Source: Bacteroidota bacterium (GTDB lineage Bacteria > Bacteroidota > Bacteroidia > B-17B0 > Aurantibacillaceae). From it: a stretch of DNA of 64,000 bases. Position numbers and translations under genes: made by a program. Shown in pieces: positions 36,724 through 45,350 of this stretch; within the stretch, counting starts at the first letter, position 1; every line of letters begins with the position of its first letter. Below the pieces are notes generated by a model. The model had not been told where the DNA came from. It did not search any database and saw only the letters and a program-made list of their open reading frames with translations. The stretch is taken from NCBI GenBank assembly GCA_030692515.1, contig JAUXZS010000056.1, positions 186,001-250,000 of the forward strand. The letters are read 5' to 3'.

Positions 36724-36731
36724 TAACTTTG
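36724..36731 (+). promoter_or_regulatory. -7 promoter element of radA
   Basis: TAACTTTG fits TAnnTTTG exactly and lies 17 bp upstream of the radA ATG. A TTTG 13 bp upstream is too close to be a normal -33 element. Confidence 0.45.
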
Positions 36732-36747
36732 ATATTTAATTAAGTAG

Positions 36748-38127
36748 ATGGCAAAAACCAAAGTTACATTCTTCTGTCAAAACTGCGGCGCACCCTCTGC
36801 AAAGTGGATTGGGAAATGCCCAAGCTGTGACGAATGGAATACATATGTTGAAGAAGTAGTTCATAAGGAAACAAAAAACGATCGCCTTCAATTATTTTCG
36901 GGCAATAAAAACCCAAAAGCATCAAACAAATCAATTTTATTACAAGATGTGGGCCTTCAGGATTTTCCTCGCATCGCCGTTCCGGGTAAAGAACTTACAA
37001 GGGTTTTGGGTGGAGGCATTGTTCCTGGAAGCTTGGTTTTATTTGGTGGAGAGCCAGGAATAGGTAAATCTACTTTAATGCTTCAACTAGCTTTGCGTTT
37101 AAAAAATTTAAAAATTTTATATGTAAGCGGCGAAGAAAGTGAACAACAAATAAAAATGAGGGCTGAAAGAATTGGTGTTACAACAGACAATTGTTTTATA
37201 CTTCAAGAAACCAACACTCAAAATATTTTTCAGCAAATTGTAGAAATAGAACCACAACTAGTTATTTTAGACTCTATCCAAACATTACACACAAGCTATA
37301 TTGAAAGCAGCCCGGGAAGCGTTAGCCAAGTGAGAGAATGCGCAGCAGAATTTTTACGTTTTGCAAAAGAAACAAATACGCCGGTTTTTATGATAGGTCA
37401 TATAACCAAAGAGGGCAGCTTAGCTGGACCAAAAGTGTTAGAACACATGGTTGACACGGTTTTACAATTTGAGGGCGACAGAAACCACGTGTACCGTTTA
37501 TTACGCGCTACAAAAAATCGTTTCGGTAGCACCAACGAAATGGGTATTTATGAAATGAATGGCGATGGCTTACGAGAGGTTTTAAACCCTTCAGAAATAT
37601 TAATAACCAATCGCGATACGCCAACAAGCGGCGTAGCTATTTCTGCAACAATGGAGGGTAACCGCCCAATGTTAATTGAAACACAAGCATTGGTTAGCAG
37701 TGCGGCATATGGTACACCACAAAGGTCTTCGACTGGTTTTGATTTAAGAAGGCTGTCAATGTTATTAGCAGTACTCGAAAAGCGCTGTGGCTTTCGATTA
37801 GGCGTTAAAGATGTTTTTATAAATATTGCCGGAGGTATAAGGGTAGAAGATCCAGGAATTGATTTAGCCTTAGTTTGCGCAATTTTGAGTAGTAACGAAG
37901 ACATACCAATTCCTCAAGACACTTGTTTTACTGGCGAGGTAGGGTTAACTGGTGAAATAAGACCCGTAAACAGAATTGAACAACGAATTAGCGAAGCAGA
38001 AAAATTAGGTTTTAGTAAAATTATTTTAAGTAGCTACAACCTTAAAGGAATTAATGTAAATTCATATAAAATTAAAATACTTTCTGCAAGCAAAATGGAA
38101 GAGGTGTTTAGTTTAATATTTGGATAA
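36748..38127 (+). CDS. radA: DNA repair protein RadA
   Basis: This 459-residue branch-migration ATPase acts in homologous recombination. It has the N-terminal Cys4 zinc finger (CQNCGAPSAKWIGKCPSC), a RecA-like core with Walker A GEPGIGKST (about residue 98), the RadA-specific KNRFG motif, and a C-terminal Lon-protease-like domain (GGIRVEDPGIDLALV, FTGEVGLTGEIRPV). All motifs are intact. Its stop overlaps the ATG of the TPR phosphatase gene, so the two are probably co-transcribed. Confidence 0.96.
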   Translation: MAKTKVTFFCQNCGAPSAKWIGKCPSCDEWNTYVEEVVHKETKNDRLQLFSGNKNPKASNKSILLQDVGLQDFPRIAVPGKELTRVLGGGIVPGSLVLFGGEPGIGKSTLMLQLALRLKNLKILYVSGEESEQQIKMRAERIGVTTDNCFILQETNTQNIFQQIVEIEPQLVILDSIQTLHTSYIESSPGSVSQVRECAAEFLRFAKETNTPVFMIGHITKEGSLAGPKVLEHMVDTVLQFEGDRNHVYRLLRATKNRFGSTNEMGIYEMNGDGLREVLNPSEILITNRDTPTSGVAISATMEGNRPMLIETQALVSSAAYGTPQRSSTGFDLRRLSMLLAVLEKRCGFRLGVKDVFINIAGGIRVEDPGIDLALVCAILSSNEDIPIPQDTCFTGEVGLTGEIRPVNRIEQRISEAEKLGFSKIILSSYNLKGINVNSYKIKILSASKMEEVFSLIFG

Positions 38128-40079
38128 TGAAACAACAATTTTTGTTATTATTTATTTTAACTAGTAATTTGAGTTTTTCTCAAACTGAATCATATTTGGA
38201 TTCAATTTTTAAGGTTTGTAATGAGCTTAAGAAGCAGAACACAGACATTTTTATTGAAAAGTCGCACTATCTTTATTCCCAAACTAAAAAGGCAAAAAAC
38301 GAAAAATACAAACAAAAAACAGAGAATTTGTTTGGAATATATTTTACCAACAATCAAAAATTTGACTCAGGATTTGTTTATTTTTCTAAAGCCCTAGTTT
38401 CTGCGGAGAACAACAAAGACACACTCGCAATTGCGAAAGCGTTAATGAATATTGGTATTGTTTTGCGGTACCAAAAAAACTTTTTAAAAGCAGAAAAATA
38501 TTTTAACGATGCTTATTTATTATGCAAAACACTCAATGATAATTCCGTTCAAATAAGTGTATTATATAACTTATCTGGATTGTTTTTAGATTGGGGTAAG
38601 TTTAATGAGGCAATTTCTGTAAACAGAAATAGTTTAGCGCTTTCAACAAGAATTAACGACATAAAAAACCAAATAAAGGCGCTAGAGGCTTTGGGAAGTA
38701 ATTTCTCAGAACTTAAACAATTAGATTCAGCAAAAAAGTATTTGTTAATTGCTTACGAAAAAGCCAATGCAATTGATTATGACGAAGAAAAAATATATTT
38801 GTGTAATAATATAGGTGTACTTTATTTACAAGAAAAAGATTACGCTTCGGCGGAAAAATATTTAATAGAAGCTGAAAGCCAAGCGCTAAAACAAAATGCT
38901 AAAAACGCGTTAATTGATATTTATGCTAACCTGAAAGATTTATATTATAAAACAAACCAACTAAAAAACTGTATTTCTTATTTTCATTTACAAGACTCTA
39001 TTAAAACACTAATTTATAACCAAGATTTAATAAATACTACTGCAGAAATTGAAACAAAATATCAAACAGAAAAAAAAGACCTTCAATTAAAACAAACAAA
39101 CTCTGAATTAATTTTTCAGGCCGAGAAAAACAAACAAAAAACAATAATAATTTGGATTGGCGCACTTGCATTTGTTTGCACGATTTTCTTTTTAATTTTG
39201 GCTTTTGTAAATTATAAGCGAGCAAAAAAAGCAAATTTAATTGTACAAAACCAAAACCAGATTTTAGAATTACAGAAGAAAGAAGTACAACATCAAAAAA
39301 GTATTATTGAAGAAAAACAACACGAAATTATATCAAGCATTAATTATGCTCAGCGAATCCAAAGCGCCGTTTTAACCGGCGAAGAAGTGTGGAATAAAAT
39401 ATCTAAAGAACATTTTATTTTTTTTCAACCAAGAGACATTGTGAGCGGAGATTTTTACTGGGCACATGTATTATCAAACGGAAGAGCCGTGTTTGCTTTA
39501 GCTGACTGTACTGGTCACGGAGTTCCTGGCGGCTTTATGAGCATGTTAGGCAATAGTTTTTTAAATGAGCTTGTTGTGGAAAATAAATTATTTAAAGCCG
39601 ATGAGATATTAAATCGTTTGCGCGACAAAGTTATTGCTGCATTATTTCAAAAAGGCGAAACACAACAAAAAGACGGTATGGATATGGCGCTTTGTGTTTG
39701 GAATAAAATGGATAACACTTTAGAGTTTGCCGGAGCCAACAATATTTTATATTTAGTAAGAGATAAGCAGCTACTAGAATACAAGGGGGATAAAATGCCG
39801 ATAGGCGCCTATCTAGAGGAGAACAAAAAATTTAGTGCTCAAAAAATTACTGTACAAACAAATGACTTTATTTATTTAACTACAGATGGTTTTGCCGATC
39901 AGTTTGGTGGGGAAAAAGGAAAAAAATTTAAATCAAAACAACTGGAACAATTATTGGTAGAAGTTTCTTCATTACCATCTGAAGAACAAAAAGAAAGATT
40001 AACTAAAGCTTTTTTAAATTGGAAATTAAAACAAGAACAAACCGACGACGTAAGTGTAATCGGAATTAAGGTTACTTAA
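38127..40079 (+). CDS. TPR-domain SpoIIE/PP2C-family serine phosphatase
   Basis: This 650-residue protein has a signal peptide (1-19), TPR repeats to about residue 290, a transmembrane helix (IIIWIGALAFVCTIFFLILAF, about 335-355), a coiled coil with the linker SSINYAQRIQSAVL, and a C-terminal SpoIIE phosphatase. The metal-binding motifs DIVSGDFYWA, DCTGHGVPGGFMSM, DGMDMALCV, TTDGFADQFGG and TDDVSVIG are all present. It is the third such enzyme in the window and is built like the 5072-7207 protein. It overlaps radA by 1 bp, and its stop touches that of the convergent amidase gene. Confidence 0.9.
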   Translation: MKQQFLLLFILTSNLSFSQTESYLDSIFKVCNELKKQNTDIFIEKSHYLYSQTKKAKNEKYKQKTENLFGIYFTNNQKFDSGFVYFSKALVSAENNKDTLAIAKALMNIGIVLRYQKNFLKAEKYFNDAYLLCKTLNDNSVQISVLYNLSGLFLDWGKFNEAISVNRNSLALSTRINDIKNQIKALEALGSNFSELKQLDSAKKYLLIAYEKANAIDYDEEKIYLCNNIGVLYLQEKDYASAEKYLIEAESQALKQNAKNALIDIYANLKDLYYKTNQLKNCISYFHLQDSIKTLIYNQDLINTTAEIETKYQTEKKDLQLKQTNSELIFQAEKNKQKTIIIWIGALAFVCTIFFLILAFVNYKRAKKANLIVQNQNQILELQKKEVQHQKSIIEEKQHEIISSINYAQRIQSAVLTGEEVWNKISKEHFIFFQPRDIVSGDFYWAHVLSNGRAVFALADCTGHGVPGGFMSMLGNSFLNELVVENKLFKADEILNRLRDKVIAALFQKGETQQKDGMDMALCVWNKMDNTLEFAGANNILYLVRDKQLLEYKGDKMPIGAYLEENKKFSAQKITVQTNDFIYLTTDGFADQFGGEKGKKFKSKQLEQLLVEVSSLPSEEQKERLTKAFLNWKLKQEQTDDVSVIGIKVT

Positions 40080-41492
40080 CTATTGCCCGGTAATTTTTAT
40101 GGCCTCCGCAACATTTATCCTTTCGCCGTTTTTTAAAGCAATCACAAAACAATCGCTAAATCCTTTTTCCCTTAAAAAACTTTGGTGATTTGTTGCATCT
40201 TTAATTAATGAATAATTACCAGAGGTGTATTTTAAAACATTTTTATCTTTATAATATGCGCCATCTACAATAGCGTTAAATTTAGCTTGTTTTAAGTCTA
40301 AAGTAACTTCGCTGCTGGCAAATTGAACCTTAAAGACAATTTGGTTTTTAGCCGAGGTGTTTTCTGTTGCTTTTTCTATTTTAAATTTTTCTGCTATTTC
40401 TTTTGCTGTTGCAATTGAATCAAGATTTGGTTCATTTGTTTTAACGCTGTCTTTTATTTCGGTTGTCGTAGACTTTCCATCATTAACTTTTACTTCTTCT
40501 TTTTTATCATCGTCGTCGTCGTCCACCATTTTTTTCCCGGGAATATTACCCGCTTTTATATTTTCATTTTCAATAGGTATTTGATTTTCTATATCGTCGT
40601 TATACTCTTTTTTTGTTCCCTCAACATCATCTTTGTATTTTCTTAAACCCCTGAAAATAGATTTCGCCAAATAATCTTGTCCCGTTTCACTAGCCAAAAA
40701 AGTTTCTTCTAACGGGTTGGTTAAAAAGCCTATTTCGGTTAATATACTTGGCATCGCCGTTCTCCATAATACCCAAATACTTTGACGGTGAACCCCTTTG
40801 TCTATTCGGCCCGCCTTTTTTGTGTACTCATCTTGTATTTTCATTGCCAACGAAGCACTTTGAATAACATATGCCGATGTATAATTACTCATGATAATAT
40901 AACTTTCTTCACTCTCGGGATCAAAGCCATCATATTTTTTTTCATAATCATCCTCTAAAAAAATTACTGAGTTTTCGCGAGTTGCCACTTTCATGTTTCC
41001 CGCTTCATTTTTTAATCCCATCACATATGTTTCTGTTCCAAAATGAATGGGGTTTGGTTGCTCAACAACAACGTACTTACCCTTTTTATTTTTATATGTT
41101 TTTGCTCTTTTTTTACCTGTTTTTGGGTCTTTAATCATTACAGGTTTTCCGGCAGCGTTACAGTGTATCGAAATAAATAGGTCTGCCTTGGCCTTATTTG
41201 CTATTTGAGCTCTATCTTCTAATTCTACAAAAATATCGGTTGTGCGCGTATAAATTACTTTAACATCTTTTAGGTTTTCCTCAATTAATTTTCCAAGTTT
41301 AAGCGCAACGGCAAGGGAAATATCTTTTTCTTTATGTGAAGCACCACTACACCCAGGGTCTTTACCGCCATGCCCAGGATCAATAACTACAATCTTTATA
41401 GCATTGCTTTTGTCTTTATTATTATGCGTAAACGCCGCAAACAGCCCAATAACGCCAAAAAGAAAGACAAAATATTTTATTTTTTTAACCAT
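40080..41492 (-). CDS. N-acetylmuramoyl-L-alanine amidase (Amidase_3)
   Basis: This 470-residue exported enzyme cleaves the amide between muramic acid and the stem peptide of peptidoglycan. It has a signal peptide (1-21) and a zinc amidase domain (about 30-290) with VIDPGHGGKDPGC, a metal Glu in HKEKDIS, ISIHCNAA and ILTEIGFLTNP (catalytic Glu). An acidic low-complexity linker with five consecutive Asp follows, then a C-terminal SPOR-like region (VFKVQFASSE to ALKNGER). The EnvC-like protein at 11433 is a possible activator. The gene is divergent from lptD with an 85 bp gap. Confidence 0.9.
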   Translation of the reverse strand: MVKKIKYFVFLFGVIGLFAAFTHNNKDKSNAIKIVVIDPGHGGKDPGCSGASHKEKDISLAVALKLGKLIEENLKDVKVIYTRTTDIFVELEDRAQIANKAKADLFISIHCNAAGKPVMIKDPKTGKKRAKTYKNKKGKYVVVEQPNPIHFGTETYVMGLKNEAGNMKVATRENSVIFLEDDYEKKYDGFDPESEESYIIMSNYTSAYVIQSASLAMKIQDEYTKKAGRIDKGVHRQSIWVLWRTAMPSILTEIGFLTNPLEETFLASETGQDYLAKSIFRGLRKYKDDVEGTKKEYNDDIENQIPIENENIKAGNIPGKKMVDDDDDDKKEEVKVNDGKSTTTEIKDSVKTNEPNLDSIATAKEIAEKFKIEKATENTSAKNQIVFKVQFASSEVTLDLKQAKFNAIVDGAYYKDKNVLKYTSGNYSLIKDATNHQSFLREKGFSDCFVIALKNGERINVAEAIKITGQ

Positions 41493-41577
41493 ATCAAATA
41501 ATAAATTAGTATGCTATACCGTAAAGTATTGTAGATTTGTAACCCACCATAGTTTGAATAAATTTATTCCATTTGGC

Positions 41578-44121
41578 TTGATAAAACCCCAACATAACAA
41601 ACTAGTTTTCTTCTTTGCCTTGTTAATATCTTTAACCGCTAACAAACTATTAAGTCAGGTTGTTCAAAAAGATACGTTAATAAACGTTAGCGCCGATTCC
41701 TTAAGGCAGACAGAAGACACAGACAATCTTTTAGAGAATCCAATAATTTATAATGCTACAGATAGCGCTGTGTTTTTAAGCGAAAAAAAGCAAGTTTTTT
41801 TATACGGCAAGGCGCACGTTGAATTTGGAAATACGAATTTGGACGCTGAATTTATTGAAATTGATTACTCAAAAAACCTCGTAACAGCATATGGTAAATT
41901 AGATAGTTTAGGAAAAAAAGCTGGCAATCCAGTTTTTAAAGATGGCGAACAAGAGATGAGCGCCGACAAAATAATTTATAATTTAAAAACAAAAAAAGGA
42001 AAAATTTTTAATGCGCTCACTAAACAAGGAGAACTTTTAGTTATTGGTGAGGAGATAAAAAAAGACAGCACAAACGTTATTTATATGAAGGGTATGAAGT
42101 GTATTCCCTGTCAGCAAGAAGATGCGAGAACAATTTTTAAAGCAACTAAGGCAAAAATAATTCCGGATGACAAAATAGTAACGGGCCCAATGTATCTCGA
42201 AATTGGCGGCGTACCAACTCCGCTCGGACTTCCTTTTGGTTTTTTTCCGAACTCAAAACGACAACACAACGGTGTTTTAATTCCCACGTTTGGTAATTCT
42301 ACAACGCAAGGTTTTAATCTTAGAAACGGCGGTTATTATTGGGGAATAAACGATAAAACCGATATGATTGTTAGAGGCGACGTATACGGAAACGGAAGTT
42401 GGGCACTAAATACTACAAATAATTATAATGTCTTGTATAAAGCAAATGGATATACTTATATTGGTTATAGCCAATTTAATATTGGCGATAAAGACATTCC
42501 AACAACGTATAGCAAACAAAAAGCATATGAAGTAAGGTGGACTCATAATCAAGATAATAAAAGCAATCCTACAATTCGTTTTGGCGCAAATGTCAATTAT
42601 GTAAAAAATCAATCTTATAATCGTATTAATGCAATTAACTCTGGTCAGTTTTTACAAAACTCTTTTCAATCAAACATCAATTTCACAAAGTCATATAAGT
42701 TAAGCTCTTTAAGTTTAAACGCAACACATAGCCAAAACTCAATCTCAAAACAAGTTGACATAACGTTTCCGGCCTTAACATTTAACATCAATCGTTTTTA
42801 TCCGTTTAGAAGAGAGGGAGCAATAAAACAAAACGCTTTAGATAAAGTTGGAATAAATTATTTATTAGAAGCGCGTAACTCTTTAACCGGAAAAGACTCC
42901 ACTATTTTTATGGGAAATGTTTTGGATAGCTTAAAGTATGGAATAAAACATTCACTACCAATTTCTACTAATTTCAATATGTTTAAATACATTACTGTTA
43001 CTCCGGCAATAAATTTGTCTTCGGTGATGTACACCAAAAGTATACAAAAATATTTTTCAATTGACGACACTGTTGTTGGAAAAGTATACACAAAACAGGT
43101 AAACGATTTTGTAACAGGTTATGATGCAAATTTTTCTACAGCGTTAAATACAAAAGTATTTTTTGATTACTACTTTAAAGGAAAAGTAAAACAAATTCGG
43201 CATTTATTAATCCCCACAATTTCGTATTTGTATAGACCAGATTTCGGCGAAGAACAATACGGTTTTTGGAAAAAAGTACAGGTAGATACTTTTGGAACAA
43301 AACGCAACTATTCTATTTTTGAAAAAAATATTTTTGGAGGCCCCGCAATTGGAGAGCAAAATGCAGTATCAATAAATTTAAATAACAATATTGAAGCCAA
43401 GCTTAAGCAAAAAACCGACACAGGATTTATTTATAATAAGAAAACACTGATGCAAAACATAAGCTTAGGAACCTCTTATAATTTTGCCGCAGATAGTTTT
43501 AATATGAGTTTAATAAACATAACCGCACGTACAAAAGTGTTTAAGTATTTTGACGTAGTTGCAAATTCAAACTTTGACCCCTATGCCTACGACGCGTCAC
43601 AAAAAAGAGTTGTAAATAACTTTTCTTATAATACTGACGGAAGACTGGCACGATTAACCCTGGCCAATATTGCGGTTAACACAGCTTTTGGAAGCAACAT
43701 GATTGAGGCCGCGAGAAAATCGAGGCAAGCCCCTAACATGACAAACGGCGCAGAACAAGGCGCTAAAAATGATTTAAACAAAGCAGAAAAACTACCCTGG
43801 AATTTGAATATTTATTACAACCTTTCTCTTGCTAATTATGACGATAGAAAGCTTCAACCAACGCAAACCCTAAATTTTAGTGGCGATTTAATGCCAACAA
43901 AATATTGGAAAATTGGAGTAACAAGCGGCTACGATTTTACAAATCAAAAAGCAAGTTATACAAGCATTAACATTTATCGTGATTTAAAATGTTGGGAGGC
44001 TAGAATTGACTGGGTACCATTTGGTTTAAGAAAAAGCTATAGCTTAACTATAAATTTAAAAGCATCGATGTTAAGCGATTTTAAAATTCCAAAAAGAAGT
44101 CCGCCGATTGATAATTTTTAG
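41578..44121 (+). CDS. lptD: LPS-assembly outer-membrane protein LptD
   Basis: This 847-residue protein inserts lipopolysaccharide into the outer membrane. It has a signal peptide, an N-terminal OstA/LptA-like jelly roll (ADSLRQTED, HVEFGNTNLDAEFIEID, KIIYNLKTKKGKI; about residues 55-200), then a large barrel with PTPLGLPFGFFPNSKRQHNGVLIP and many aromatic-ended strands. The start is TTG at 41578. The open frame extends to 41404 but that part overlaps the divergent amidase gene and lacks a signal-peptide shape. LptE and the rest of the Lpt system are not in the window. Confidence 0.88.
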   Translation: MIKPQHNKLVFFFALLISLTANKLLSQVVQKDTLINVSADSLRQTEDTDNLLENPIIYNATDSAVFLSEKKQVFLYGKAHVEFGNTNLDAEFIEIDYSKNLVTAYGKLDSLGKKAGNPVFKDGEQEMSADKIIYNLKTKKGKIFNALTKQGELLVIGEEIKKDSTNVIYMKGMKCIPCQQEDARTIFKATKAKIIPDDKIVTGPMYLEIGGVPTPLGLPFGFFPNSKRQHNGVLIPTFGNSTTQGFNLRNGGYYWGINDKTDMIVRGDVYGNGSWALNTTNNYNVLYKANGYTYIGYSQFNIGDKDIPTTYSKQKAYEVRWTHNQDNKSNPTIRFGANVNYVKNQSYNRINAINSGQFLQNSFQSNINFTKSYKLSSLSLNATHSQNSISKQVDITFPALTFNINRFYPFRREGAIKQNALDKVGINYLLEARNSLTGKDSTIFMGNVLDSLKYGIKHSLPISTNFNMFKYITVTPAINLSSVMYTKSIQKYFSIDDTVVGKVYTKQVNDFVTGYDANFSTALNTKVFFDYYFKGKVKQIRHLLIPTISYLYRPDFGEEQYGFWKKVQVDTFGTKRNYSIFEKNIFGGPAIGEQNAVSINLNNNIEAKLKQKTDTGFIYNKKTLMQNISLGTSYNFAADSFNMSLINITARTKVFKYFDVVANSNFDPYAYDASQKRVVNNFSYNTDGRLARLTLANIAVNTAFGSNMIEAARKSRQAPNMTNGAEQGAKNDLNKAEKLPWNLNIYYNLSLANYDDRKLQPTQTLNFSGDLMPTKYWKIGVTSGYDFTNQKASYTSINIYRDLKCWEARIDWVPFGLRKSYSLTINLKASMLSDFKIPKRSPPIDNF

Positions 44122-44198
44122 GCGTTTATTATTGGCCGCCGATTACACCGATTTTTTTTAATAAAAACTTATTTGTGTTGTCCGTGAAATCTGTGACT
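44122..44198. repeat. Intergenic repeat-like segment (ATTACACCGATTTTTTT type)
   Basis: GATTACACCGATTTTTTTTA followed by TTGTCCGTGAAATCTGTGAC resembles degenerate intergenic repeats common in Bacteroidota genomes. Only one copy is visible in this window, so the call depends on general knowledge. Confidence 0.35.
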
Positions 44199-44411
44199 TT
44201 AAATTTTCTCAAATCGTTTTACAGATTTACCATCAAGCTCAATTCTTTCAAGAAACATTTCTATTGGCCTCACCCATAAGTTCTCACCTTCTTTTTGGTA
44301 GGTTGCTTTATAAACAACCAAATCTTCAAGAGTTTCGCTATGTTTAGCAATACCAACAACTTCGTAAACATTGCCTTTATAATGTTTATATAAGCCTAAT
44401 TCAACACTCAT
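44199..44411 (-). CDS. DUF1653 domain protein
   Basis: This 70-residue protein fits DUF1653: GLYKHYKGNVYEVVGIAKHSETLEDLVVYKA, then LWVRPIEMFLERIELDGKSVKRFEKI. The fold is a small beta barrel and the function is unknown. The start is the ATG at 44411; a GTG four codons upstream (44423) would overlap the adjacent palindromic repeat. It is isolated between two repeat segments. Confidence 0.88.
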   Translation of the reverse strand: MSVELGLYKHYKGNVYEVVGIAKHSETLEDLVVYKATYQKEGENLWVRPIEMFLERIELDGKSVKRFEKI

Positions 44412-44414
44412 AAA

Positions 44415-44555
44415 TTTAACCACATAGATACATAGAGTTTAAGAGAGAAAACAAAAATTATGTTTAAAGTTAAACATAATGTTGATGCGAAGCATCAACT
44501 ATGATTTTCTGTTATGGGTTAACGAAAAAGAAAACTATGTGCCTATGTGGTTTAA
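44415..44555. repeat. Nested palindromic repeat element (MITE/REP-like)
   Basis: About 140 bp has imperfect terminal inverted repeats, AACCACATAG-n2-ACATAG (44418-44435) and CTATGTGCCTATGTGGTTTAA (44535-44555). They enclose two perfect hairpins: ATTATGTTTAA/TTAAACATAAT (44457-44480) and GTTGATGC-GAA-GCATCAAC (44481-44499). There is no coding capacity. The structure suggests a non-autonomous mobile or REP-like element sitting between two minus-strand genes. Confidence 0.65.
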
Positions 44556-44558
44556 TCT

Positions 44559-44984
44559 TTAACTAGTGTGATCTGATACAATAACCCATTTATTATTTAT
44601 TTTTTTCCAGAGTAAGGTAAAATGGCCGCCAGCAGAAACGTCTTTTTTTAACTCCCACTTTCCTATTACATAAATACTTGCTTTTGATAATTGAACCGAC
44701 TCAATTATTGTAAACTTTAAAATGCCCATTGCCTCTTTGTCAGGATAGTTTTTAATATAGTTATCAAGAGTTTTTTGCCAGCCGTATGTTACGCCTTTAC
44801 TCCCAATAAATTTAAGGCTGTCGCTTTTCCAATAATAATCCATAAAACCATTTATATCGGCATTATTCCACGCTAAGGTTTGGGCAGACATTATGTTTGA
44901 CACTGTTTTTAAATCGCCCTTTAATTCTTGAGCTGAAGCCCCAAAAAAGACCAAAATAAAAAGGAATAGTATGGTTTTTTTCAT
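44559..44984 (-). CDS. Exported NTF2-like (SnoaL/DUF4440-type) protein
   Basis: This 141-residue protein has a signal peptide (MKKTILFLFILVFFGASAQ) and an NTF2-like cone fold: MSAQTLAWNNADINGFMDYYWKSDSLKFIG, VTYGWQKTLDNYIKNYPD, then HFTLLWKKINNKWVIVSDHTS. Such proteins bind small ligands or act as minor hydrolases; no catalytic residues can be named. The start is the ATG at 44984; six upstream codons in the same frame would spoil the signal peptide. It is divergent from metH and faces its riboswitch leader. Confidence 0.82.
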   Translation of the reverse strand: MKKTILFLFILVFFGASAQELKGDLKTVSNIMSAQTLAWNNADINGFMDYYWKSDSLKFIGSKGVTYGWQKTLDNYIKNYPDKEAMGILKFTIIESVQLSKASIYVIGKWELKKDVSAGGHFTLLWKKINNKWVIVSDHTS

Positions 44985-44986
44985 GC

Positions 44987-45017
44987 TTGTAAAAGTACGC
45001 AAATTGTATTACCTTTA
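44987..45017 (+). promoter_or_regulatory. Probable metH promoter
   Basis: TTG (44987-44989) is followed after 20 bp by TACCTTTA (45010-45017), one base away from TAnnTTTG. Transcription would start about 15 nt before the first stem of the riboswitch. Confidence 0.4.
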
Positions 45018-45036
45018 TCTCCAGTTCTTTCAAACA

Positions 45037-45210
45037 CTTATTAAGAAAAGCAGAGGGATACGCCCTGTGAAGCTTTACCAACCCTTGACGAGAAGTTAAA
45101 TTTTAAATGATGAATTTTAAATAGCCACAGCTTATTTAACATCTATAATTTATAATTTATAATTTCAAAAGAAGGTGGGAATTCGTCTCGAAAAAAACGA
45201 GAAAAATAAG
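45037..45210 (+). promoter_or_regulatory. SAM-I (S-box) riboswitch
   Basis: The P1 stem is CTTATT (45037-45042) with AATAAG (45205-45210). Inside are the conserved GCAGAGGGAT...GCCCTGTGAAGC core and its P2 arms (AAAGC-like/GCTTT), ACCAACC, a variable AT-rich P3, AGAAGGTGGGAATTC, and a P4 hairpin CTCG-A7-CGAG followed by AAAAATAAG. Placement directly upstream of metH fits feedback of methionine synthesis by S-adenosylmethionine. The long AT-rich P3 is unusual. Confidence 0.85.
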
Positions 45211-45250
45211 TCGGAAACATTAGTTAAACATTTTTAAAAAAGCATAAACT

Positions 45251-45290
45251 AATCCCTTCCGGCGAAAGCTAGAAGGGATTTTTAATTTTA
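45251..45290 (+). terminator. Riboswitch-linked rho-independent terminator
   Basis: AATCCCTTC and GAAGGGATT pair around CGGCGAAAGCTA, followed by a T-rich tail. It lies 41 nt after the riboswitch. An alternative stem, ATTAGTT (45219-45225) with AACTAAT (45247-45253), shares its first bases with this terminator and could compete with it. The remaining leader up to 45350 also holds a small TTCCTCC/GGAGGAA hairpin near 45316-45335. Confidence 0.75.
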
Positions 45291-45350
45291 TAAAAAACAA
45301 TTAAAATCAAATTTCTTCCTCCAATTAGGGAGGAATGAGCAGGAACATTT

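Noticed and set aside
41404-41577. N-terminal extension of the lptD frame
   Set aside because: It overlaps the divergent amidase gene and its signal sequence; a proper signal peptide begins at the TTG at 41578.
45140-45165. Tandem TTATAATTTATAATT repeat as a separate element or CRISPR-like repeat
   Set aside because: It is the AT-rich P3 arm of the riboswitch; there are no spacers.
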